In this document: positions 50,081 through 59,800 of the stretch, piece by piece
How the letters are laid out: each line of letters begins with the position of its first letter
Numbering within the stretch: position 1 is the stretch's first letter
DNA from: Mortierella alpina
Lineage: Eukaryota; Mortierellomycota; Mortierellomycetes; Mortierellales; Mortierellaceae
NCBI GenBank assembly: GCA_029449245.1
Contig: JANATF010000013.1
Coordinates: 248,001-312,000, forward strand
Reading direction: 5' to 3'
Length of the DNA stretch: 64,000 bases
Translations under genes and position numbers: made by a program
Notes under the pieces: generated by a model
Databases searched by the model: none
What the model saw: only the letters and a program-made list of their open reading frames with translations
Told to the model about the DNA's origin: nothing

Positions 50081-50569
50081 TTACTTCACCCTACTCCACC
50101 TCTGCTTAGCCCACTCGGCTGCCTCCTTGCAGCGCAGCTCCCACATCATCTTTTCGTTCTCGCTATCGACTGGGAAGTTGTCCATGGCCATCTTTTCGAG
50201 CAGATGGAGGATGAACGTGTTGCCCGCGCCAAACAACAGCGGCCAGTCAGAGAGTCGACCTATGGCCTGCAGTCGAAAGAGGTACTGCACCACTCCGGCT
50301 TCCATTGGTGGCGCCATCCGCAGTTCGATCTCTTGACACAGCTGTATTGCTGCCGCGCCGTGCTTCGCCTCGGAAAACAAAAAGTCCAGGGCCATTCTGA
50401 ACGGTAATTCCTCCTTGGGCGAACTCGAGGCTAAACCACTATTGCTCGCGCTACTGATACTTGTGTGGCTCATTGAGAGCGGGCCTTGACCATAGCTGAA
50501 GGGTGCGTGCATCGGTTGGATAAGACCCAAACAATGAGATGCAGGATCATTGGCGTCAGTGATAGGCAT
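50081..50569 (-). CDS. Hypothetical protein, 162 residues
   Basis: A single open frame from ATG 50569 to TAA 50081. The N-terminal 50 residues are Ser-rich and disordered-looking. The rest is helical and well ordered by composition (FRMALDFLFSEAKHGAAAI, GVVQYLFRLQAIGRLSD, FILHLLEKMAMDN) and ends in a Trp-rich basic segment (KEAAEWAKQRWSRVK). The frame remains open upstream to about 50617 without ATG, so an upstream exon is possible. I recognise no family. It is 281 bp upstream of UBA1 in the same orientation. Codon use and the amphipathic pattern favour a real gene. Confidence 0.55.
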   Translation of the reverse strand: MPITDANDPASHCLGLIQPMHAPFSYGQGPLSMSHTSISSASNSGLASSSPKEELPFRMALDFLFSEAKHGAAAIQLCQEIELRMAPPMEAGVVQYLFRLQAIGRLSDWPLLFGAGNTFILHLLEKMAMDNFPVDSENEKMMWELRCKEAAEWAKQRWSRVK

Positions 50570-51928
50570 GAGAGACTGTGTGCTGAAAGATATGTCTTTT
50601 CTCCACAACGAAAGCAAAGCCGAAAGAGTTGCAAAGTATGTGGTTGGTTATAGGGCTACATTTTTATAGCAGCGAATGTCGATGCATTGGAAACAAGTGG
50701 ACTTTCCTACAGTGAGTATCTTACGCGTCGCGCTTTTCTTTGACCTAAAGCAGACTATTGTGGACCATTAGTACGGCATGGAAGTTGCAACGAATGGTTC
50801 AGAAGAAACAAGGGGTATTCAGCTAAAAAGAAAATTGCATTTTGGTCCAGAATGGTATTGCGACGGATTCAAGGGGTGCATCTCTCCTCAACCATGCAGT
50901 CCATGAGAGCGCAAGGTAGCAGCTGCGAGGTGGCACTTTACCAGAGTCCCCACTCTAGTCAGACTTTATTGCTCATGTCAGCAAAAGGGTGCATGTTATT
51001 TGCTCCAATGGAGGGCGCTTTCGCGTTGACAGCAAACACTCGACCTCGTTCTGGTTCATACTTGAGATGGACCCGGTTCAGTTTAAAGTATCTCATATCT
51101 TGACTTGAACGGTCTTGGGCCCTCTTCTCCTTAACGGCTGGTTCTCGCCGAGAGCGTGTGTTCCATATTCCGATCCATTCGCACGGCTCGAAGTTCGTGC
51201 TCACCTTTTCCTGGTTTAGCCCCACCTCTTGTTGAACTCGCCCACTGCTCCATCACACTCTGACAAAGCAACCATCTCCCACACCCCCTCCCAGCCCCTT
51301 GGTCACCATATTTGGTTGTGCGGATCATCCGTACTGCCCAAAAGTTGCAACGTGCATTGTAACGGTAACGGCCCTAGCACCCCTACACCATATAATCCAC
51401 CAGCGTTCTCTCCAGCAATTTAGTTCACGATTGAAAACCCCTTTTTTTGCTTGCCGTTAAGACTCGACTGAAAGGAAATATGCTTTGGCTACAAAAGGCT
51501 GGTGTGCGAAGCGTCTATTGGTGTGCCACAGAGACTCATGAGCGGGCAATTGCTATCATGTTGTTAGAACAGTGAGGAATCTATGGCTGGATCCGTCCTG
51601 GAACGATGGGAAGGTCTATTGTGCGCGCGAATTAAGCCGATGCTCTAGCGTCCATGTCTGGTGTGATGGTGCATATGTCTTTGATCAGCTCCCCTCCTTT
51701 TTTTTGGATCTCATTCTCCTTTATTATCTTGCGCTGTTGAATCGGCTCCTTGTGTTCGGAGGAGAGAAAGGCTGTTGGATCAAGGGTCTGGACATTGGCG
51801 TCCTGAAGGGTCATTTGCATTGATTCAAACAGCGGGCCAGGAGCAGGAGCAGGAGTGAGAGCAGGAGCAGGAGTAAGCAAGGTCAGGAACACAGAAGCAC
51901 AGGAATGTAAGCATGGAGGGGATGAGAA
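50570..51928. other. Intergenic region
   Basis: No gene is supported. A minus-strand frame at 51632-51892 starts from GTG and opens with Pro/Ala repeats from a GGAGCA-type microsatellite (51838-51875), so I do not call it. T-tracts and A-tracts are scattered through the interval. Confidence 0.5.
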
Positions 51929-52129
51929 TTAGGCGACCAGGCGCCAGGATTCTTCAATAAGCAGCCATTGGCTTCTATATCCGGCGCAAACTTGCGTCCG
52001 TCTCTCATCAGCTTCCTCCTGTTGCTTTTTGCACGCAGGCCAGTCGGCAGCAGTGCACCGGTCCATGTTATTTTTAACGGTGGGGTGCATTGCGCGGGAA
52101 AAAGGAAACAGAGGCTTGAGGAAAAGCAT
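51929..52129 (-). CDS. Candidate small Cys-containing protein, 66 residues
   Basis: An uninterrupted frame from ATG 52129 to TAA 51929. It begins with a hydrophobic/basic segment (MLFLKPLFPFSRAM) that could be a mitochondrial or membrane-targeting sequence. A polar body follows with three cysteines (DRCTAADWPACKKQ, then QVCAG) and ends in a Trp-containing helix (QWLLIEESWRLVA). A second in-frame ATG is at 52090. It is head-to-head with the membrane-protein gene at 52668 across a 538-bp region. No family is recognised; it could be chance. Confidence 0.35.
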   Translation of the reverse strand: MLFLKPLFPFSRAMHPTVKNNMDRCTAADWPACKKQQEEADERRTQVCAGYRSQWLLIEESWRLVA

Positions 52130-52667
52130 TGACCATCTCTTTAATCAGCATCCTAAGCGCACCTTTGGCGCACCGTTTTATATCACTGGGCCACCTCTCC
52201 TTTGCTATTCTCCTTGAGCTTTTCTTCTTTCTCACTTTCTCACTTTCTCACTTTCTCACTTTCTCCTTCACTTCACCTTCTCACCATCGTTTCTCTCTTT
52301 CTCTACAGCACGCCCACGATTCTTCGCATCGAACCAACTCCTGCTCCCTTGACACACCACCGCCGCCGAGACACCGTCCTCAACACCACCAGGTTCCACT
52401 GACCCATCGTCTTCTGAAGGTCTTTTTCACAGCACACATCACGACAGCACAAGCACAGCCGCTTACTCCCTACTCACAACGACCTCCACTCCGCCCTGTG
52501 CCTTGATCCCTGCTCCATCGCCTGTTCTCTCTTTGTGCGCACATCCCTCGACATCACCGTATTCTCTAAAAGGACTGTAATCACCTTGATCTTCATCTAC
52601 GCTTCCATTCCTTGCCCCCCGCTCACAGTCTGCCCATTGTCCTTCAAGTATACTCGATATCAGCAAG
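52130..52667. promoter_or_regulatory. Promoter and ATG-free leader of the membrane-protein gene
   Basis: TTTATATC at 52177-52184 is followed by about 480 nt of C/T/A-rich sequence with no ATG on the plus strand until the start codon at 52668. An 8-bp tandem repeat (TTTCTCAC, four copies) lies at 52228-52259. The region may also drive the small minus-strand frame at 51929-52129. Confidence 0.5.
52228..52259 (+). repeat. 8-bp tandem repeat, four copies
   Basis: TTTCTCAC repeated four times in the pyrimidine-rich leader downstream of a TATA-like box. Confidence 0.9.
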
Positions 52668-53605
52668 ATGGCCATGGCGGAACAGCGACCAGACAGCTCC
52701 TTTTTCCAAACCACACACTCCAGAGTCGACTCCAAGCTCCATTCAGACTCCTCCGAGAAATTGGGCGGCGAGGCAACATACGGGTCGCTGGAACGCCCCA
52801 ACTTGACAGGTCTTCGACGGTGCGCCGCCACAAGGGATTTGACCAGGTAACTTAGAATCTCCTCCCCCTTCGCACCTACAGGATCACCATGCTACGCCCC
52901 CTCCACCCCGCGACTCCCTGTTGCATTGCGTAGCTTCTTTTGCATGCAGGCCATTATGACTTATGCGTTGGTACTGTCTTTTTCATGCATTGCCCTTTTT
53001 GCATGGTATGTTAGCATTCGATCCTCTGTCAACTATTGTGCCAAAGTCTCGGTGGAATATATGACGGGCGACTCCTCAACGCCCTTTCACATCCAATCAT
53101 GGAAGCCTCTTGCCGCCCCTGGAGGGAGTAGCGATGAAGTTGTTGTCGACAATGTAAGCCAAGGACACACACACACACAGTGACCCGCGTCTTGTGAACA
53201 AAGGAGCTCACGTCGAGCTCTCCCCTGACGTTGCTGTTAATGTTACCCAGGTTTTCGATCATCGACTAACTTTGTGATATGCTTTGGCTTTGGTCAAAAT
53301 AGCTCGAGACTGTGTCTCGTTTCAAAAAGACTCTCTACCGTCAGTTATGTCCGCACGCGGAGGAGGGCTTTGAGGATAGTTGGCCAGAGTTGACGTTGTT
53401 TCGCAAGACAGGCGAGAGTGATTTCGAGGCCATTGAGGGTGATCAGGAAGCACTGTATATGTTTGCGCTCAAGGACGGAGACCGGGTGGTGCTCCTGGTA
53501 CATGAGGGTGGCAGCAGCCGCACGGAAGCTTCCATCGACCCGGTGAGGCATTGGGTCGAGTCTATGCGGGCACAGACCGAGTTTGAGGCCGAGGAGACTG
53601 TATGA
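52668..53605 (+). CDS. Predicted single-pass membrane protein of unknown function
   Basis: Three exons (52668-52846, 52934-53153, 53303-53605) encode 233 residues. The N-terminal 59 residues are polar. One hydrophobic segment at about 66-88 (IMTYALVLSFSCIALFAWYV) would span the membrane. The remaining 145 residues form a soluble acidic domain (VSRFKKTLYRQLCPHAEEGF, then SWPELTLFRKTGESDFEAIE, DGDRVVLLVHEGG). The absence of an N-terminal signal peptide suggests a type II or tail-facing topology. Exon 2 uses acceptor GCGTAG at 52933; the nearer AG at 52950 would give an early stop. I recognise no family. A (GTGTT)4 repeat follows at 53731-53750. Confidence 0.6.
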
Positions 53606-53942
53606 AGTGGCGCGGAGGGAGGAAAAAACAAGAAAAAAAAAAGAACGAGCAGTTGGCGCTGGCTGCAAACTGCCCATTGCATTAATAGCATCTATCCGAC
53701 TTGATCCACCATTGTACTCTTTATTGCGGTGTGTTGTGTTGTGTTGTGTTGTGTGTATGCTCGTAGGGCTTTTGCGATCCTTGGATCAGTGCTCAATTTC
53801 TCCCCTGATCGCGCTTGTTACGATTGGCAGTCGACTCAGGAGCGCTGATTCTTTTACCTGAGTCCTACTCACCATCCTCTTGGCAAAACCAGACAACCCT
53901 GACAGCCAACTCTCCCCACTCGCCACGAACCACCACAACGAC
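53606..53942. other. Intergenic region with pentamer repeat
   Basis: The 337 bp between two plus-strand genes contain (GTGTT)4 at 53731-53750 and no gene. Confidence 0.6.
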
Positions 53943-55502
53943 ATGCTGACACTGAAGAAGCGGCTCGCAGCTGTGGCCATCGCCATCCTTGCGCTGGCAG
54001 TCGGCGTTTCCGCAGCCGAGGAGCTCGATTGCACGGTGACGCATCCCACCACGGGAAAGTTTTATGATCTTCGCCCACTCATCAGGAAGGACTCTGAGTA
54101 AGTTGTCCTCTGGAGAGTCGCATCAGAGACTGGAAGCTGGGAAGCCTCGTCCCTTCTCTCTGTTTCATGCAACCGGGAAAGCGGATTCAGGGCGTTCGCT
54201 CATGACATTTCGAAAGGAGCACGAGCAGCAGTTTGACACGTCATGGCAATTTTATTTTCTGTCCTCCTTTACTCAGGCAGGACTATACACCCAGCACAGG
54301 GACCGAAAAGGCAATGGACTTTAAATTGAACGTCTGCCACACTGTACTGCAGAAGGATCTGGACGTCAAGAACCCGGACGATATTGCAGCATGGGGCAAG
54401 AAGATCAAAGGGACCTCATTGGGGTATGTTTTCGGGCCACGCCTTTCTTCAACATGAAACAGGACGCGCCTTTTTTTTGTCTACGCTGCTGAACGACAAT
54501 TCTCTTTCGTGGGATCCCTATTTCATAGCAAACTGAGCCTGAATCCCTTCTTCAAAGGTAACGGCATGTGGTTGCGACGTGTCAGGAGGCGAGATGGTTA
54601 AAGATTACATCTAGATGTGTGATTCTGACGGTCTATCATATCTGGATCTCTTTTTTTTTTTTGTTCTTTCGCAAATCTCTCGACCACTAGGTGATAGTTT
54701 ACTCCTGGAATACAAGGATGGAGATGAATGCCCCAACGCTCAGTATTACAAAAAGTCGACCTTGATCCGTTTCGTGTGCGATACCTCAGTCAAAGGACAG
54801 GTACATCGTCATTTTACAGGATTATACGCGAGAATTTTCTTCTCTGGATTTTTACGTCGTTGGTTGGATGCTAACTCCTCCTTCCATCGCGTCTCCGACG
54901 GATTATACTACATAGGGCACGCCGTACTTGATCGCCAACAATAACGACTGCAACTTTTGGTTTGAGTGGCACACCCCTGCCGCCTGTGCAACCGATCGGC
55001 CCAGTGGTGGTAGCACTGGCGGTGTATTCGGCACCATGTAAGCAGGACTTGAGAATTTTTCACATTGCTATTGGATCATGGGGATCATTGCAAGACTGAC
55101 TCGGCTGGATCGTCTTTTTTTTTTTTCTCTTTCCTAAATATGTAGAATTGGCGTTGCTGTCTTTGTCTACTTCGTGGGAGGAATCGCTTATAACCGTATT
55201 GTCCACCATGCGCGAGGACTCAAGCAGATTCCCAACTATCAGTCCTGGGTGGATGGATTTGACTTTGTCAAGGTAATTTTTTTTTGCCGCCGAGAATCAT
55301 GAGTGAGAAATTGAGTGTGATACCTTGATTTTTTTTTACTGAGTGTGTATATCTCCTGCGTGTGTGTGGTATATAGGATATGGCCATCATCTTGTTTGCC
55401 AAGTGCTACAGACCCAAGCGCTCGCAGACGTATCACAATCTACCGGTGGACTCTGAGATCAACACGTTGATTGACGATGACTATGAGGACGACGAGGTGT
55501 AA
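53943..55502 (+). CDS. MRH-domain type I receptor, CD-M6PR/Mrl1-like
   Basis: Seven exons (53943-54097, 54277-54423, 54529-54557, 54691-54800, 54916-55037, 55146-55272, 55377-55502) encode 271 residues. A signal peptide covers about 1-24 (KKRLAAVAIAILALAVGVSA). The lumenal part (25-185) has the mannose-6-phosphate-receptor homology pattern: GKFYDLRPL, FKLNVCHTVL, then LLEYKDGDECPN, STLIRFVCD and CNFWFEWHTPAAC. One transmembrane segment follows near 188-205. The tail HHARGLKQIPNYQSWVDGFDF closely resembles the start of the vertebrate CD-M6PR tail, and the protein ends in an acidic cluster (DDDYEDDEV), a typical sorting signal. A Golgi-endosome cargo-receptor role is inferred. Exon 3 is only 29 nt. 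Fungal Mrl1 and Atg27 belong to the same superfamily. Confidence 0.82.
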
Positions 55503-56072
55503 GGCGGCCTTTTTTCATGTTCTTTTGCAATAGTACTTCAGTTGAAGAGGGGGTCTCCATTCTCGAGGCTGTAATAAATTGGCGCAGGTGTGGCATGTTG
55601 AACATGTGGGCGGTGGTCTCGGACGCAAACCTTGATACATGTGCCTGTTCTCTCAGGGCGTCTGAAACTTTTTCTTCATACAAAATATAACAATATACGG
55701 GGACTGTATCTGTAGAGTACAGTACTGTAGTGCATATCCCCAGCCGTGTATGAACGGCGTACAGTTACGCTTCGTTCGTTCCAAAGTGTGTCTGGGGAAC
55801 AGAGATAATGTAATGCAGTGTAATGTATCCATGGAGTACTGTACTGCACTAGTACATGTACAGTAGGTGGAGACGGAGGTGGAGGTGGAGGTGTGTTGTG
55901 TGTGTTGTGTGGTATGAGTGTTTGCTCATGTCATCCTCCTCCTCCTCATGAATCACCATCTCCTGTCGATAGCCCCTATCTTGCACCTGCAAGTTAGGTT
56001 TGGGTTTGCGCCCAGAGGCCGGTTGTGATATAGCGTGCCTGTATCTGTGCCTGTGTGCCTGTGTGTCTGTGT

Positions 56073-56099
56073 GTGCCCTGAGTGCCCTGAGTGCCCTGA
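56073..56099 (+). repeat. 9-bp tandem repeat, three copies
   Basis: GTGCCCTGA repeated three times upstream of the PP4 regulatory subunit gene. Confidence 0.9.
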
Positions 56100-56276
56100 G
56101 TGCGCTGTGTGCCTGTCGGTGTGCCTGTCTGTGTGTCTGTGTTTCTCTCGTGCCAGTGTCAGAGTGTAATTTTTTCTTTCCTTTGCCCTGACTCTTGCCC
56201 TGTCATGTCATCGTTTTCTTTCCTTCACTCTCTCGACACTCTTCCTGGTTCCCTTTTTGTATTTTCCCGCCAATCC

Positions 56277-56285
<9 letters not shown>

Positions 56286-56325
<40 letters not shown>
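56286..56325 (+). repeat. (CT)n microsatellite
   Basis: About twenty CT units in the presumed leader of the PP4 regulatory subunit gene. Confidence 0.9.
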
Positions 56326-56332
<7 letters not shown>

Positions 56333-56875
56333 TCGTCCTTTTCTTGACCTCTGCTGGTCTCCCCTTCTGCTCCCTCAGTCATCCTCCGTTCTCGTCCGCC
56401 CGTCTCTCATCCAGGCATTGCTCTTGCACCTGTGTTGTGCATCCAGATCATCCCTCGCCCCATGGACGCAGTGTCTGCTCTGCTGCCCTGAACCCACGTT
56501 ACCTGCATCCTGCATCTTGTCGTGACAAGCGAGAGAGACTCAGCGGGAGAGCCCACACATTGACTTTATTGCCATCATCTTGCTGCATCCGTCGTTTTGG
56601 TGCTTTTCCTTCCTGCCCTTCCTGTCCACTTTGTCCATCCCCACCTTTGTCCATTGCTCATCCTCAATTCCATACACACTCACTCACTCTATCACATATA
56701 TACACACACACACATTGCATGTCCCATCTTTGTTTTTATTTTCACGACCCCCACTTGTTCACATTGTAAACTAGCGCATCTTTGTTTTTATATTTTCCCT
56801 TTTTTTTCACATCTAACGACCCCTGTTCAACCCGCTCACCACCCGACGAAAAAAGCACCTTTTTAGTTTATACTC

Positions 56876-59800
56876 ATGGCGGGTAAGTACTTTCAGGATC
56901 CCCGGCCCCTGCTCGATGACCTGGCTGCTGCAGCCCTGCAGAATCTCATTGTACCTTGTCTCAAAAAGAAAGCAAAAAGAAAAAGAGATGAGGAGCTTCA
57001 TCATCACCCATCCCGCCCACTCTAGGACCTTTTCCCTTTTTTATTTTTGTTTTTGTTTTTTGTTTGCCCTCCCCACTGTTCATGGATATCGCACTGCTTC
57101 TTGTCCTTTGTACAGCCATCGCAAAAGACGGGGATGGGCACCTCGTAACACGTATCCGGCGTCTTCACCTGACCTTATCGACCCCTGCCGTACATGTATC
57201 TTTTGTTGTACATCCTTATTTTGCCGGCAGGGCCCAAAGACCTGAAAAAAGAACGCTCAAGATCCGAAAGAGGGGATCCTACATTCTATCCAACCAGAGC
57301 ACACTAAGCATCAGCACGACAGGCGATGGCTCGTTCTCTTGTCCCCTCCCCCCCCTCCCACCCTCTGTGCTGGCCTCAACGAAACGCGAAGGACCCAGTT
57401 TCTGTTTCTAATACCATATGGGTGTCTCTCATTCGCACTAGATCTCGGCCTGTACTTTGGAGAGGACGACGAGGAGCAACTCGAACAGGAGGATAAGGCC
57501 CTCTCGTACTTGGTCCTTGCCAATGAGCAGGACGATTCCTTCGATCCTGTCGACACCGAGAATCTCTTGGCTCAGATGAGCGCAGGTATAAACAACCGGC
57601 TACTTAAAAAAAGGGAGGGAAAAGCAACCACCAGTGAGCGGGTGGGCGAGTGGTGAGGGGTTCAGGGCTAGCTCGAGCAACGAGTTAGGCTCAACATGGA
57701 CCGCTTACGCTCTCTCGACCGCCTCGCGCGCGCTCTCTCTCTGTCTTGCTCTCCCTTTTTAAAACGTTCTTTATTCTCCGTTATATGTAGGTTCCATAAT
57801 CTCGCACGACATGGAGCTCGACGAGGACACGGATGTTGTCCAATTGTTGGCAGAACCCAACCTGTCTGCGCTTGAAAAAGCCCAATTGCTGGCGCAAAGT
57901 CAGTACGATTTTCATCGGTAAGCAACGAAAAACAGCGATTCTTTTCTTTGAATGGGATGTGGTGGGGTGGGTCACACAGGCCACGCCACATGCGCTCCGC
58001 ACACACGGACCCAAGCATACCTCTCTCTCGCTCTGTATCGAGCTTTCTCATCCTATCCCCGACAGGCCATGCGATGCCATTCGCAAAACACACGAGCAAG
58101 GGCGTGGGATGCTCAACCAGTCAATGACTTGCAGACAACGTCAGCCTCGTGTACCTGCGTGTGTTGCCCATGCCCATTGGCTCTCTTTTGGGCCCATCTT
58201 CCAATTACTCGTTGTCCGTTTGTCGTAGCCCGCACTCTCCATATTTTGTGCAACACTCAACAAACGCCATGGTGTTCTGAGAGGACCACTCTGTGGGTTG
58301 GAATTAATCGCTCTCAAAAAAAAAATAACATAACAGAGGAAAAAGATGACTGACATCCCAATCAATTATATACTCTAATTTCGTATTGGATGACCATCAA
58401 TAGCTCGTTCCTGGCCAGGGAACTACTGACCATCCTGCCGCAGATGCGGACGCAGCAAGCCATTGTGCACATTATCCCCATCCTCCGCGACTTTTCGCTC
58501 GACCCCTTGGACTCGGTCAGAGAGACGCTAGCTTCGCAGCTCGATAAGATCATGCTCTATTTCTTGCAGGTAAATGCAACAACAAAAAACTTTACGCCCC
58601 TCGTTATTTGCGTGGCATTCATGCATGCATGCATGCATGCCTTTTTTTCCTTTTTCTTTTGTGTGTCTTGTTGTGCTTCCTAAACTCTATGCAGGAACAG
58701 CACGCCAGGCCTTTTTTTTTTAATATTTTGTGCTAATTAACGCCAACCTTGTTAATTTTTCACACCAACAGCACACTGTGATCGACCACGACATGAAAGA
58801 GCCGGCCAGTGCTGATTATGTGGAGGAGGAGGAAGAGGAGGAAGAGGAGGAAGAGGACGATGACAACACCAACAACAACGAACAAGATACTACAGTGGCA
58901 CAACAAAGAGACCAGCGCGACTCTAGGTCTCCTCCTCCGCTACCATCGTTGCCGCATGACACCTTCACATCCATCTTTATGAACCTGTTACTGGATCAAA
59001 ATGCGGGAATTGCTCATCAGACGCGTCTGGCGGTCGTGGCTGTGGCCGAGAACGTTCCGGATGAAGTCATGGAGAGCGAGATCTTGGAAGGTGTGATTGC
59101 AGGATTGAGAAAGCTATACAACCCAGACGACCAGGATGACCAGGACGAAAGCGGACTGGATCAGGGAGGCTCCCATGGAGAAGAGTCCTTGTTCTCTACA
59201 ACCAACAGAGATGAGCAGGATGGAGAGGCAGAGCTCGGAAAGATGCTTGTGGTCGTGGTAAGAACGCGATCTTTACTGGTTTTTTTTCTGTATATTCGTG
59301 CTGAAGCGATTGCTTTACTGGTGAATGACTTGATGAACTACGTCATGGATGACTTTGGACTGAGGATACAATTAATGACAACGACGCTCTCATTTCTCAT
59401 GATAGCTTTTGACGTCTCTGGCGGGGTTACTGGGCCCTGAGCGATGCACAAAGATTGTCATTCCAAAGCTGGAAAAGTTTATGAATTATTCACAATTTTA
59501 CGTGCGCAAGGTAAAGTGGATTCTCGTCAGTGCTGTTTTTAACTTGAGTTTAACATGAACGACATGGGCGGGCACTGACACAGTCTGTCTCTCTACATCT
59601 CTCGTTATAACCATTAGGAGATTGTCATGGCCGTGGGCGTACTCTGCAGGATTGTCAGCCAGGAGGTGGTGGTAAATAGACTGTTGCCGATCTACGATCT
59701 GTTTGTGCAGGACGATACCTGGCATATCCGACGCGCCTGCTGCACAGTACTCGCCTCCTTCATCGGAGCGTTGCCCATAGAGATGAAGGCTGCCAAAGTC

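Larger units (their letters stand above)
55503..56875. other. Intergenic region and leader of the PP4 subunit gene
   Basis: About 1.4 kb. The left part has two exact copies of the GTACWGTAC motif (55717-55725, 55836-55844). The right part is a long pyrimidine-rich leader with GTGCCCTGA repeated three times (56073-56099) and a (CT)n run (56286-56325). No coding gene is supported. Confidence 0.55.

Noticed and set aside
51632-51892. 86-residue minus-strand frame
   Set aside because: GTG start and a Pro/Ala opening that is a translated microsatellite.
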